This document shows positions 12,553 through 20,973 of a DNA stretch of 64,000 bases, piece after piece (within the stretch, counting starts at the first letter, position 1; each line of letters starts with the position of its first letter). Source of the DNA: Nocardia higoensis NBRC 100133 (GTDB taxonomy: Bacteria > Actinomycetota > Actinomycetes > Mycobacteriales > Mycobacteriaceae); contig NZ_BAGA01000183.1 in the NCBI RefSeq assembly GCF_000308595.1, positions 1 through 64,000 of the forward strand. Direction: 5' to 3'. A program made the position numbers and the translations under genes. The notes below the pieces were generated by a model. It did not search any database. It was not told where the DNA came from and saw nothing but the letters and a program-made list of their open reading frames with translations.

Positions 12553-13768
12553 TCACATGTCGAGTGGTGCCAGCCGGATCGCCGATTCCAGCAGCATCGC
12601 GTGGACGAACGCTTGGGGGAGGTTTCCGCGCAACTGGCGCTGGCGGACATCGAACTCCTCGGCGAACAGTCCCGGCGTACCGCAGGCGGCACGGTTGCGC
12701 TCGAAGAAGCGCATCGCCGTCAGCGGCCTGCCGAGCTGCGCCGCGGCCATCGCCATCGTGAACCCGCACAACAGGAACGCGCCCTCGCGGGGGCGGCACC
12801 ACATTCCCTGCCACGGTGTAGGCGGGCGCCAGCCGAGCGCCGTCGGCGTGCAGACGGTCGACCACGAAATCCACCATCGAGTCGAGCAATCGCGTCCCGC
12901 CGGCGGCGGCCAGCGCTTGACCGGCCAGGCACTGATCCCGGATCCATACGTACCGGTAGTCGTAGTTCTCGCCCTGGTCGGCGCGTTCGGGCAGGCTCGT
13001 GGTGGCCGCGGCGACCATGCCGCCGCTGTCGGCGGTCATGCCACGCAACACCGCACAGGCATGCGCGGCGTCACGATCGGCCACCGTCGGTGCGAGCGCG
13101 TCCACGGTCCGGCGCCACCCGTGTTCGGTCTCCTCCCAGCTGAGATCCGGCTCCGGCGGTCGAGCGGGCAGTGCATCCGCGGCGATCTGCAGGACCAGAT
13201 CATGATGGCCACCGGCGGGGACTCGGATCCGGTCGATCCAGTGCAGCGCACCGCATTCCCGCTTCGGTGTCGCCGATTCGGCTCCGGACCACCGCATCCG
13301 CAGCGACCCGATGCGGGCGGTCCACACGCCGTCGTCGCGATCGGGCTCACCCGGCGGATGCGCGCCGAATCCAGCCGCCGGGGCGAGCACCACATCGACT
13401 TCCGCGTCGCCGTGCACCGCCATGATGCGCCGCAACAGCACCGCCTCCCGTCGCTTGCCGGGAAAGGCGAGCGCCTCGCGGCATTCGACGACCGAGGCGC
13501 CGACGACCCAGCGCGACCGCCAGATCAATGTGCCCGGCTCGTAGTAGCCGCCCCACACGAAGGGCCCCGTCGGCGCGACCACATACACCTGGCGGCCACC
13601 CAGCAACGAGGTGAACAGTGCGTCGTCGTGCCAGTTCGGCACACACATCCAGGAGATATCGCCCTGTGGACCCACCAGCGCGCCGCGCTGACCGTCGGCC
13701 AGAAGCGCGTATTCCCGCAGAATGTGTGGGGCTGCGTGCGCTCCGACCAGCCCGGCCTGCGATGTCAT
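12553..13768 (-). pseudogene. Glycoside hydrolase family 15 gene with internal deletion and frame change
   Basis: GH15 proteins (glucoamylase/trehalase-like) hydrolyse alpha-glucosidic bonds. The N-terminal half is convincing: LREYALLADGQRGALVG, then NYDYRYVWIRDQ, running to ARLAPAYTVAGNVV at about base 12805. The frame then turns into proline/arginine-rich nonsense, while another minus-strand frame (12553-12804) resumes with the C-terminal GH15 segment (PREGAFLLCGFTMA ... LLESAIRLAPLDM). Together about 400 residues remain, against about 600-680 in the family. Roughly 230 residues, including the second catalytic acid region, have been lost with a frame shift. A functional product is unlikely. 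Start ATG 13768. Confidence 0.78.
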
Positions 13769-13903
13769 CTATCCGGCTCCGTGGCCGCGGGATGCGCGCG
13801 TATCTCCCTCGGTTCGCACGGCTGAACACCTCCCGATCGAATCGGTCGATATACCCAGGACGAGCACGTGACAATTACGACGGTACGCGGGTTCGCCGCG
13901 CGG

Positions 13904-14716
13904 TCACATCTTCGCGTGCTTGGCCTGGACGAAGCTGAACAGACCGTAGGCGGCGATGCCGAGTGCGGCGATCACCAGCAGCACGACGCCGTAGGGCTGG
14001 GCGCCCAGGGTCTTCAACGCGCCGTCCAGCCCGGCGGCCTTGTCGGGCTCGGAGCTGGTGACCGCGAGGATGAACAGCACGCCGATCGCGCCGATGGCCG
14101 CGCCTTTGGCGATGTAGCCGGTCATGCCGAGGCGGCGGATGCCGGTGGTGTGGGTGTCCAGGTCCTCGAGGAATCCGGCGGTGTAGCCCTTGTACACGTA
14201 ATAGCCGCCGACCGCGAGGATCACCAACCCGCCGATCACGAGGGCGACGGTGCCCGCGGTGTTCTGCATGAGGCGGGCGGTCAAGCTCTGGCTGCCACCG
14301 CTGCTGGACTTGCCGCCGCCGTTGGCGAAGGTGAACGCGGTCAGTGCCAGCGCGGCGTAGACCACGGCCACGGCCAGTGCCTTGACCCGGCCGAACGCCT
14401 CCTTACCCGTGCTGTCCTCGTCGGGTGCGGACGCTTTGCCGAATACCGCCTCGGCCAGCTTCCACAAGGCCATCAGCAGGAAGGCCAGCACGGCGATCCA
14501 CAGCACGACCGCACCGCCGGGCGCCGCGGCGATCTGGGCCATGGCGCCGGACTGGTCGGCGGTCCCGCCGCCGCCGAAAGCGATGCGCACGGTGATGTAG
14601 GCGACGATCAGATGGACGATGCCGGTCATCACGAAGCCGGCGCGGGCGAATCGCTCGAAGGTGGGATGCTGCGCGATCCGGCCCGCTGACGATGTCGAGG
14701 TGTTGCTGTAAGCCAT
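13904..14716 (-). CDS. DUF1206 membrane protein
   Basis: A 270-residue integral membrane protein with three repeats of a two-helix unit, the pattern of DUF1206. Each unit begins with an RxGxxxxGxxH/YxxxG motif: FARAGFVMTGIVHLIVAY near residue 25, a divergent middle unit near residues 105-125, and LGMTGYIAKGAAIGAIG near residue 195. About six hydrophobic helices are visible, with a glycine/serine-rich loop near residue 135. Function of the family is unknown. ATG 14716 has GAGAAGG upstream. It stands alone, divergent from the LLM oxidoreductase across a 328-base gap. Confidence 0.88.
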   Translation of the reverse strand: MAYSNTSTSSAGRIAQHPTFERFARAGFVMTGIVHLIVAYITVRIAFGGGGTADQSGAMAQIAAAPGGAVVLWIAVLAFLLMALWKLAEAVFGKASAPDEDSTGKEAFGRVKALAVAVVYAALALTAFTFANGGGKSSSGGSQSLTARLMQNTAGTVALVIGGLVILAVGGYYVYKGYTAGFLEDLDTHTTGIRRLGMTGYIAKGAAIGAIGVLFILAVTSSEPDKAAGLDGALKTLGAQPYGVVLLVIAALGIAAYGLFSFVQAKHAKM

Positions 14717-15044
14717 GGTGCCTTCTCATCGGTGAGGTGTGCCGAACGATGCGCACATACCCGGCGGGTCGGCGTCGAAACGGACGCCGCCCGCTTATCA
14801 GAGCGTCGTGATCGCGTAAACCCTTGCGCTGCCATAGTTTTACGGGTCTTGCCATCCTCCGGTCAGGTGTCAGAATGATGCCCGTGATCGCGCCGACATC
14901 ACCGCACACAGCACCCGAACCGGCGGTCCCCACCGCCCGGCCCGGTCGGCGGATCGCGGCAGCTCGGCCGGATCGCCACTGACCGAACCGGCACGCGGCG
15001 GCTCGAGCACCGCCATCGGCTTTTTCGAACCACGGAGTGAATAC
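14717..15044. other. Intergenic gap between divergent DUF1206 and LLM genes
   Basis: 328 bases with no credible gene. It must hold both divergent promoters. A plus-strand candidate is TTGCCA at 14849 with CAGAAT at 14871 (16-base spacer). On the minus strand TTTACG and TGATAA elements occur near 14798-14823 but with a short spacer, so that promoter is unconvincing. A loosely palindromic CGTAAAC ... GTTTTACG pair spans about 14815-14844. Confidence 0.5.
14849..14876 (+). promoter_or_regulatory. Candidate promoter of the LLM oxidoreductase gene
   Basis: TTGCCA (5 of 6 to the housekeeping -35 consensus), a 16-base spacer, then CAGAAT (4 of 6 to the -10 consensus). It would give a leader of about 160 bases before ATG 15045. 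Based on pattern only. Confidence 0.3.
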
Positions 15045-16364
15045 ATGAAGATTTCGCTGTTCTACGAGTTCCCGCTGCCACGTCCGTGGACCGCCGACGA
15101 CGAACTCCAGCTGTTCCAGGACAGCCTCGACGAGGTCGAGGCTGCCGACAAGGCGGGATTCTCCACCGTCTGGCTCACCGAGCACCACTTCCTGGAGGAG
15201 TTCAGTCATGCCGCCGCGCCGGAGGTCTTCCTCGGCGCCGCCAGCCAGCGCACCCGCGACATCCGACTCGGCTTCGGTGTGATGCACCTGCCGCCCGCGA
15301 TCAACCATCCGGCCCGGGTGGCCGAGCGGGTCTCGACGCTGGACCTGATCTCCAGGGGCCGAGTGGAATTCGGTTCCGGGGAGAGTTCCTCGGTCGCCGA
15401 ACTGGGTGGATTCAATATCGATCCGGCCGACAAGCGCGCGCAGTGGGAGGAGGCCCTCGACGTCGCGGTGCGGTGTATGACCGAGGAACCTTTCACCGGG
15501 TTCAAGGGCGAGCACATCCAGATGCCCGCGCGCAATGTCGTCCCGAAGCCGGCGCAGGCGCCGCATCCGCCGCTGTGGGTCGCCTGCACCCGCCCGTCGA
15601 CGGTGCAGCTTGCGGCCCAGAAGTGCATCGGCGCCATGAGCATGGCCTACTCCGGCCCCGGCCCCCTCGCCAAGCGTGTGCAGGGCTACTACGCCGAGTT
15701 CGAGGAACGCGGCGTGCCGACCTACCCGGTGCTGAACCCGAACATCCTCGCCGTCGGCGGCGACCTGTCGATGATGGTCGCCCCGACCGACGAGCAGGCG
15801 ATCGAGCGACTCGGCATCGGCGGCGGCTTCTTCGCGTTCGGGATCATGCACTACTACCTGACCGGTCAGCACACCCCCGGCCGCACCGGGGTGTGGGACA
15901 TCTACAAGGACGTCGTAGGCGGGGACGCGGGTCTGGGCAGCGGTCTCGGCCGCGGTGCGATCGGTTCGCCTGCGACGGTGCGCGAGTTCCTGCGCAGCTA
16001 CGAGGAGACCGGAGTCGACGAGATCATCCTGCTCATCAACCCGCGCAGCCACGAAGCCACCATGGAATCCATCGAACTCATGGGCAAGGAGGTGCTGCCC
16101 GAGTTCATCGAGCGCGACGCCGAGGCGGTGGCCGCCAAGGCGAAGCGGCTCGAGCCGATCATCGAGAAGGTGGAGAAGCGGCGGCGTCCGCTGGACGCAC
16201 CCGAGTTCGACGAGAACTACACCTTCGGCGGTCTGCCGACCGGCCGGGGCGGGGAGTTCACCTCCGGCGAGGTCACCGAGGCGATGGCCGCGCTCGCCGA
16301 GGACTACCAGGACGCCGAGCAGCTGGCCAAGCTGCAGGAAGCCGCTGCGCCCAAGGAGCAGTGA
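15045..16364 (+). CDS. LLM-class flavin-dependent oxidoreductase
   Basis: A 439-residue luciferase-like monooxygenase-fold protein (bacterial luciferase alpha/F420-FMN superfamily). Family features seen: the start ISLFYEFPLPRPW, the AADKAGFSTVWLTEHHF strand-helix with EHH, SRGRVEFGSGESSSVAE, and a late substrate-facing region (FFAFGIMHYYLTGQ). A charged helical tail follows (residues about 365-439), a little longer than typical members. It probably uses reduced FMN and O2 on a hydrophobic substrate, unknown here. ATG 15045 has GGAG upstream. A strong hairpin ends the transcript. Confidence 0.9.
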   Translation: MKISLFYEFPLPRPWTADDELQLFQDSLDEVEAADKAGFSTVWLTEHHFLEEFSHAAAPEVFLGAASQRTRDIRLGFGVMHLPPAINHPARVAERVSTLDLISRGRVEFGSGESSSVAELGGFNIDPADKRAQWEEALDVAVRCMTEEPFTGFKGEHIQMPARNVVPKPAQAPHPPLWVACTRPSTVQLAAQKCIGAMSMAYSGPGPLAKRVQGYYAEFEERGVPTYPVLNPNILAVGGDLSMMVAPTDEQAIERLGIGGGFFAFGIMHYYLTGQHTPGRTGVWDIYKDVVGGDAGLGSGLGRGAIGSPATVREFLRSYEETGVDEIILLINPRSHEATMESIELMGKEVLPEFIERDAEAVAAKAKRLEPIIEKVEKRRRPLDAPEFDENYTFGGLPTGRGGEFTSGEVTEAMAALAEDYQDAEQLAKLQEAAAPKEQ

Positions 16365-16370
16365 CGCACC

Positions 16371-16405
16371 GGCTCGCGTGGCCCGTCACAGGGGTCACGC
16401 GAGCC
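16371..16405 (+). terminator. Terminator-like hairpin after the LLM gene
   Basis: A perfect 10-bp stem, GGCTCGCGTG with CACGCGAGCC, around a 15-base loop, starting 7 bases after the LLM stop. No T-tract. Confidence 0.6.
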
Positions 16406-16472
16406 GTCCGTCCATCGACGAGCCCATCGAAAGGCCGACCGAACGGGCCGGATCGCACGGCGCGCGGGCGGC

Positions 16473-17045
16473 TCGGCGCACTACGTCACGCCGGCGCTCG
16501 GACCCGCCGCGGGCAGCGTCATCGGCTTCTGCATGCTGGCCGCCGGCGTGGTGCCGGAGCGGCTGTTCGCCGTGATCGCGTTGGTCGCCGTCGCCAACGG
16601 CGCGCTGCTGACCGGCATCATGGCATCGCGCCTGGCCTACGGCATGGCTCGCGACGGCCTGCTGCCCGGCGCGCTGGCCCGGGTGCTACCCGGTCGGCGC
16701 ACGCCGTGGGTGGCGATCACGGTGACCACCGCGGTCTCGCTGGTGCTGGCCCTCACCGGTGAGATCGACGTTCTCGCAGGGACATTGGTGTTGCCGCTGC
16801 TGGTGGTCTTCGCGGCGGTCAACGCCTCGGCGCTGATTCTGCGTCGCGAACCCGCCGCCGACGAGTCCTTCCGGGTGCCCACCGTGGTGCCGTGGCTGGG
16901 CCTGGCTTCGTGCCTGCTGCTGTTCACCCGTATCGAGGGCGAGGTGTGGGTGCGCGGGTTGATGCTGCTGGGTCTCGGTCTGCTGCTCGCCGTCGTCAAC
17001 GGGGTGCGTACCCGGCGGGCCCGCGCGGTCGAGCCGGTCGGCTGA
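16473..17045 (+). pseudogene. APC-family amino acid permease, C-terminal remnant
   Basis: About 190 residues matching the last third of an APC-superfamily amino-acid transporter: VANGALLTGIMASRLAYGMARDGLLPGALARV, then PWVAITVT and four or five hydrophobic helices. Intact members have about 12 helices in 430-500 residues; here the first seven or so are gone. Family-like sequence starts near base 16473 (SAHYVTPALGP), with no start codon or ribosome site of its own, about 70 bases after the LLM terminator. The nearest internal ATG is 16533. I read it as what is left after a 5' deletion. It could be expressed only by accident. Confidence 0.7.
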
Positions 17046-17376
17046 ACGCCGCGGCTCCCGCCGAGATCACGAGCGCGCTCGCCGAAGCTGTCCGGCCCGG
17101 CCGACTACCAGCGGGCTGTCTTCGAGCCTGTTGTTCACCCGGTCGACGGCATCGAACTGCTCGAATCCCAGGGGCGGGAGCTGTTCAGCGTAATCCCGCG
17201 TGCAAACGGCGACGCTCGGAATGAGACTGGTGATACTCTCACCAAATCATGAGTATCACCGCCCCGGTGGGAGCTCGCGACCGGCACCACCTCAGGGGGC
17301 GTCGCACCCCACACACTGAGGAGACGCACCTGCCGCCACGAGATAGCCAGGGCCGCAACGCATCACGAGGAGGTAG
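17046..17376. other. Intergenic gap upstream of the MpaB-type gene
   Basis: 331 bases with no credible gene. It contains the 32-bp inverted repeat listed separately and a GAGGAGG ribosome site at 17367-17373. The first 180 bases show nothing I can name. Confidence 0.5.
17229..17260. promoter_or_regulatory. 32-bp operator-like inverted repeat
   Basis: Perfect 10-bp arms GGTGATACTC and GAGTATCACC separated by 12 bases, about 116 bases before the MpaB-type start. The AT-containing arms stand out in this GC-rich DNA and have the form of a dimeric regulator site. No regulator gene is adjacent, so the binding protein is unknown. Confidence 0.55.
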
Positions 17377-18363
17377 ATGATGACGGCACAAACTGGACAG
17401 GAGCACGCTGTCAGCGATTTCGTCGTCGACGGCCCGCCGCTGGAGGGCCGGGCACTGCAACGGTACGAGCAGTTCCGCTGGTTCTGCGGGACGAGTCTCG
17501 TCGGTTTGTTCGCGGCGGCCTATGTCGACCAGGGCATGCAGAGCGATGTCTCCGACGCGACCTGGGCGACCGGCCGCTACGAGCACAAGCCACTGGAGCG
17601 CAACCTGCGCACGATGGCGGCGGGCCAGCTGGTGATGTGGGGCGACGAGTCGGTCAATGCCCGCCAACTCGAACGGCTCAAGAAACTGCACCGCGACGTG
17701 CGGGGCAAGGGACGTAACGGGCGCCCCTACAGCGCGTACTCGCCCCGCGCCTGGAACCTCGTGTACCTGAGCATGTTCTTCCTGTACCGCAACGCGTACA
17801 CGCCGATCACCGGCGACACCCTCACCGACGAGGACAACGAGATCTTCTACCGGTTGGTGTGGGACAAGATGGGCGCCCTGTCGTTCACGGGCAAGAACAC
17901 CGCCCTGCCCCGCTCCTACGCGGAAGCGATCGCCTACTACGACGAGCTGGTCGCGAACGAACTGCGCGACACCTACATGCTCGAGGTCGGGCGAAGGCTG
18001 TTCGCCACACCGCCCGCGCCGGACACGCTTCCCGCGTTGCTGCGCCCGCTGTGGCCTGCGATCTCCCGCGTCGCCGGCGAAGTCGCCATCACCTGCGGGA
18101 TGGCCATCAGCCGGCCCGAAGTGCGCGAGATCTTCGGGTTCCCCATGACCCGGGCGCGACGGGTGGAGTTCGCGCTGATATGCCGTGTGCTGCCGATCCT
18201 GTACCGTCACCTGCCCAAACGTCTGCTCCTGGTCCCGTTGGCCTACAACCGTTGGTGCTACGAGCGTTTGATCCACGACCTGGAGGAGACGCAACTCCAC
18301 TCGTTCAAGCCGGATCCGGAGCTCGCGCCGCGGCCGCATACCGACTCCGATCACGCGGGATAG
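17377..18363 (+). CDS. MpaB/latex-clearing-protein-like oxygenase (DUF2236)
   Basis: A 328-residue protein of the DUF2236/MpaB family, which includes rubber oxygenase Lcp and fungal MpaB and binds a b-type heme in studied cases. Family features: RNLRTMAAGQLVMWGDE near residue 70, KLHRDVRGKG with the conserved histidine, YSAYSPRAWNLVYLSMFF, and an all-helical remainder. No signal peptide is evident, unlike secreted Lcp. ATG 17377 (or 17380) follows GAGGAGG. The 32-bp palindrome upstream suggests repressor control. The window holds a second family member at 51646-52596. The true oxidation substrate is unknown. Confidence 0.8.
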   Translation: MMTAQTGQEHAVSDFVVDGPPLEGRALQRYEQFRWFCGTSLVGLFAAAYVDQGMQSDVSDATWATGRYEHKPLERNLRTMAAGQLVMWGDESVNARQLERLKKLHRDVRGKGRNGRPYSAYSPRAWNLVYLSMFFLYRNAYTPITGDTLTDEDNEIFYRLVWDKMGALSFTGKNTALPRSYAEAIAYYDELVANELRDTYMLEVGRRLFATPPAPDTLPALLRPLWPAISRVAGEVAITCGMAISRPEVREIFGFPMTRARRVEFALICRVLPILYRHLPKRLLLVPLAYNRWCYERLIHDLEETQLHSFKPDPELAPRPHTDSDHAG

Positions 18364-18563
18364 TTATCGGCAGCGCCCGTACTGCCGCCCAGCCGCAATC
18401 CCGCGCGAGCAGCCCGCCGCCCTCGGTGGACCGTAGAATTGTTGTCGACAGCCTTCCGGCTCGCCACGATTCCACTCGGCCCGGCGGCGGGCATTTCGTG
18501 CCTGCTTTTCGAGCAGGCGATCGCTTCGTCCGTATGCACCAACTCCTCGGGAGGTGTTCGGCT

Positions 18564-19451
18564 GTGCGAACCGATGACGACGAATGGGACATCGTCACCA
18601 GCGTCGGACTGACCGCGTTGGGAGTAGCGACATTCCGGGCGCTCGAGTCCGCCCTGCCCGACCCGCTCATACGCGACGATTACGCGGCTCTGTTCGTGAG
18701 AGCCGCCGGTGAACCGCACTTCCTGGACGTCTTGGCCGACCCCCCGAAACTCGCCGGATCGCCGCTCGTTCCCGGGTTCATGGGATTGCGGACCAAATTC
18801 TTCGACGATTTCTTCCAATCGGCCACCGAGGACGGAGTCAGGCAGGTCGTCATCCTGGCCTCAGGCCTGGATTCGAGGGCCTACCGGCTCGATTGGCCCG
18901 CGGGGACGACGGTCTTCGAAATCGACCGCCCCGAAGTACTCGATTTCAAGGACCGGGTACTGACCGAACACAAGGTACAGCCACGCGCCGATCGCCGCGC
19001 CGTGGCAGTGGACCTACGGTCCGACTGGCCGGCTGCCTTGGCGGCGCACGGCGCGGACCCGGATGTGCCGACGGCCTGGTCCGCCGAGGGGCTCCTGCCG
19101 TATCTGCCGGGCGCGGCCCACGACGAACTCTTCGAGCGGATCGACGAACTCAGCCCTCCCGGCAGCCGGCTCGCTGTGGAATGCACCGCGACGGGAGCCG
19201 CGATCGGCGGATTCGCGAAGCTGGAGGAGAAGTATCTCGACAAGAACCCGTTCGGCGATATCGATCCGACCGAACTGTTCTACTCCGACCAGCGCATCGA
19301 TCCTCATCGATGGCTCGAAGAACACGGCTGGTCGGTGAGCGCCGCAGCCCCGGCCGATCTGGCCGCCGCCTATAAGCTGGTGCTCCCGCAACTCCCGGAA
19401 GAACTGGAACAGCAATGGCAACAGCCCCGCTATCTCACTGCGGTGCGATGA
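18564..19451 (+). CDS. SAM-dependent methyltransferase, TIGR00027 family
   Basis: A 295-residue class I methyltransferase of the large mycobacterial/nocardial leucine-carboxyl-methyltransferase-like family (Rv0145 type). The diagnostic motifs are present: the VQxVILASGLDSRAYRL-type SAM loop, FEIDRPEVLDFK, and WSAEGLLPYLPG. GTG 18564 is chosen because GGGAGG lies nine bases upstream; an in-frame ATG at 18534 would put the site inside the gene. Substrates of this family are mostly unknown; involvement in lipid or small-molecule methylation is a guess. It follows the MpaB-type gene by 200 bases. Confidence 0.88.
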   Translation: MRTDDDEWDIVTSVGLTALGVATFRALESALPDPLIRDDYAALFVRAAGEPHFLDVLADPPKLAGSPLVPGFMGLRTKFFDDFFQSATEDGVRQVVILASGLDSRAYRLDWPAGTTVFEIDRPEVLDFKDRVLTEHKVQPRADRRAVAVDLRSDWPAALAAHGADPDVPTAWSAEGLLPYLPGAAHDELFERIDELSPPGSRLAVECTATGAAIGGFAKLEEKYLDKNPFGDIDPTELFYSDQRIDPHRWLEEHGWSVSAAAPADLAAAYKLVLPQLPEELEQQWQQPRYLTAVR

Positions 19452-19468
19452 ACCCGTGAGCGGCGGGC

Positions 19469-19711
19469 TCAGACCATAGCGGCCACGACGAAGGCCAAGA
19501 CCGCGATGATGCCCAGTGCCGAAAAGACGGTTGCGAGGACGGAGTCGGAAAGAACGGCAACTCCGCCACCAAGCGTGGTTACGATCAGGCCGGAAATGCA
19601 GGCGGTGCCGGAATCCAGCCGGCGTGGTGCAACGGGGGTCGCGTCGGTCGGGTCTTGCCGAGGGGAGTGGGTCACTTTCGCTCGCTTTCGGTGGGGCCGA
19701 CGGCTGATCAC
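19469..19711 (-). CDS. Small hydrophobic protein, hypothetical
   Basis: Up to 80 residues, with a polar N-terminus (DPTDATPVAPRRLDSG) and two hydrophobic stretches (ISGLIVTTLGGGVAVL and FSALGIIAVLAFVVAAMV). The PVAPRRLDSGTA segment before a small membrane hairpin looks designed rather than random. A GTG at 19675 (residue 13) is an alternative start. I do not recognise a family. Confidence 0.5.
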   Translation of the reverse strand: MISRRPHRKRAKVTHSPRQDPTDATPVAPRRLDSGTACISGLIVTTLGGGVAVLSDSVLATVFSALGIIAVLAFVVAAMV

Positions 19712-20076
19712 CCGGAACGGGCGAATGGTCGGCAGGCGCCGCAGGGACGAAGGGCAGTCGCTCGGTGAACTCCGTTTGTGATCGCACTCGGTCGGCGGTC
19801 ACGAACATGTCGCTACTAGAGGAGTAATCGCTGGATACGGGCCGGCTTTTCCGGCGGTGGTTTTCCTCGTCGTGTTCGGTAGCGTCGGACACAACGATCG
19901 TAACGGCGCTATCGCCACGATCCGGCCCGCTTTCACTGCAGATCGGTAACCGTCACGGACGCGATATCTCGAAAGGGTCACAGCAGGTCACAGCAAACTC
20001 TCGGGGAGCATCAGCAACTCGTGCGCGACTGCGCCTCGGCCGGACCGAGTGGCCGCAGCCGACAGTCAGTCGGACA
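19712..20076. other. Intergenic gap
   Basis: 365 bases in which I support no gene. Several short open frames exist on both strands without family features or ribosome sites. A perfect tandem pair of GGTCACAGCA sits at 19977-19996. Confidence 0.45.
19977..19996. repeat. Tandem 10-bp direct repeat
   Basis: GGTCACAGCA occurs twice in immediate succession, 80 bases beyond the 3' end of the DUF202 gene. It could be a binding site for a tandem-dimer regulator, or chance. Confidence 0.4.
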
Positions 20077-20475
20077 TCACTGCCCGCCGAGCGGATTCCA
20101 CGGTCCGCCGACGAGAACCGCGAGAAAACAGGTGACGCCGAGGGCCGCGACGAGCAGCGCCAGCAGCAACGGCCGCCTGCCATCGGGTGTCTGCACATGG
20201 ACCACCCCGTCCTCGCCCACTACGAGACGGTGCCCGGGGGTTGCCGAGCGCGGCACGCCGGTGACGATCAGCACGAGGGTGGGCACCGTGAGCGCCATGA
20301 GCAGGACCGCCAGAGCGGTCTCGCCCAATTCGGCGGTGATCCGCACACCCACCAACTCGAAGATCATCAGCGAGCACGCGGTGCGATGCCACGCCAGCGC
20401 GGTCCGCTCCACCTGTAGGCCACCATCGGCCAGTCGCGCCGATGGTGGCGCATCGTCACCGTCGGACGCTGTCAT
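20077..20475 (-). CDS. DUF202 membrane protein, second of pair
   Basis: A 132-residue membrane protein with the DUF202 signature LQVERTALAWHRTACSL near residue 24 and three hydrophobic helices, ending close to the membrane (FLAVLVGGPWNPLGG). Its ATG overlaps the TGA of the previous DUF202 gene (ATGA), so translation is coupled. DUF202 proteins (YidH-type) are of unknown function and often occur in pairs like this one, perhaps as a heteromer. Confidence 0.85.
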   Translation of the reverse strand: MTASDGDDAPPSARLADGGLQVERTALAWHRTACSLMIFELVGVRITAELGETALAVLLMALTVPTLVLIVTGVPRSATPGHRLVVGEDGVVHVQTPDGRRPLLLALLVAALGVTCFLAVLVGGPWNPLGGQ

Positions 20476-20852
20476 GTCAGCAACGACCAGCAGACCAAGC
20501 CGGCCGCGACGGCCAGAACCAGCGACAACGGCACCGCTACGTGCGGTGCGGGGAGCGGCTGGGAATGCCGCAGGCTGCGTTCGGTGCGCGCCCACCCCGT
20601 CCACGCGAGAAGGGGCAGCACCACCGCCGAGCCCGTCAGCAGAGCCGAGGCGGCAACACTGGGTACGGAACGGTCGCCGACACCGAACACCTGCAGCGCC
20701 ACGCCCGCCGCCATCAGCGCCAGCGATGTGCGTATCCACGCCAGATAAGTGCGTTCGTTGGCCAGGCTGAATCGGGCGTCGGGCTCGGAACCCGACCCGT
20801 AGACCCGGGCGGGGAAGCGGTGTGGGACCGCCGCGTCGTCGGCATCAGCCAT
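20472..20852 (-). CDS. DUF202 (YidH-like) membrane protein, first of pair
   Basis: A 126-residue protein with the motif FSLANERTYLAWIRTSLALMA near residue 27, characteristic of YidH/DUF202, and three membrane helices. ATG 20852 has GGAGG at good distance. Translationally coupled to the second DUF202 gene through a 4-base overlap. The divergence of the two paralogues (NERTYLAWIRT against VERTALAWHRT) matches the usual two subtypes. Confidence 0.88.
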   Translation of the reverse strand: MADADDAAVPHRFPARVYGSGSEPDARFSLANERTYLAWIRTSLALMAAGVALQVFGVGDRSVPSVAASALLTGSAVVLPLLAWTGWARTERSLRHSQPLPAPHVAVPLSLVLAVAAGLVCWSLLT

Positions 20853-20973
20853 GTGCCCGACCTCCTTCGTCGCTGCCGCACACAGGCTACTGTCCCCAGC
20901 CGCGTGGAGATGGTGACGCGGATGGACGGCCGCGTGGGGTGCGACCGCATGCCAGTCGTACCCCACGCAGGTG

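Noticed and set aside
19014..19892. 292-codon minus-strand frame
   Set aside because: Mostly antisense to the methyltransferase; the upstream part is serine/arginine-rich without a family.
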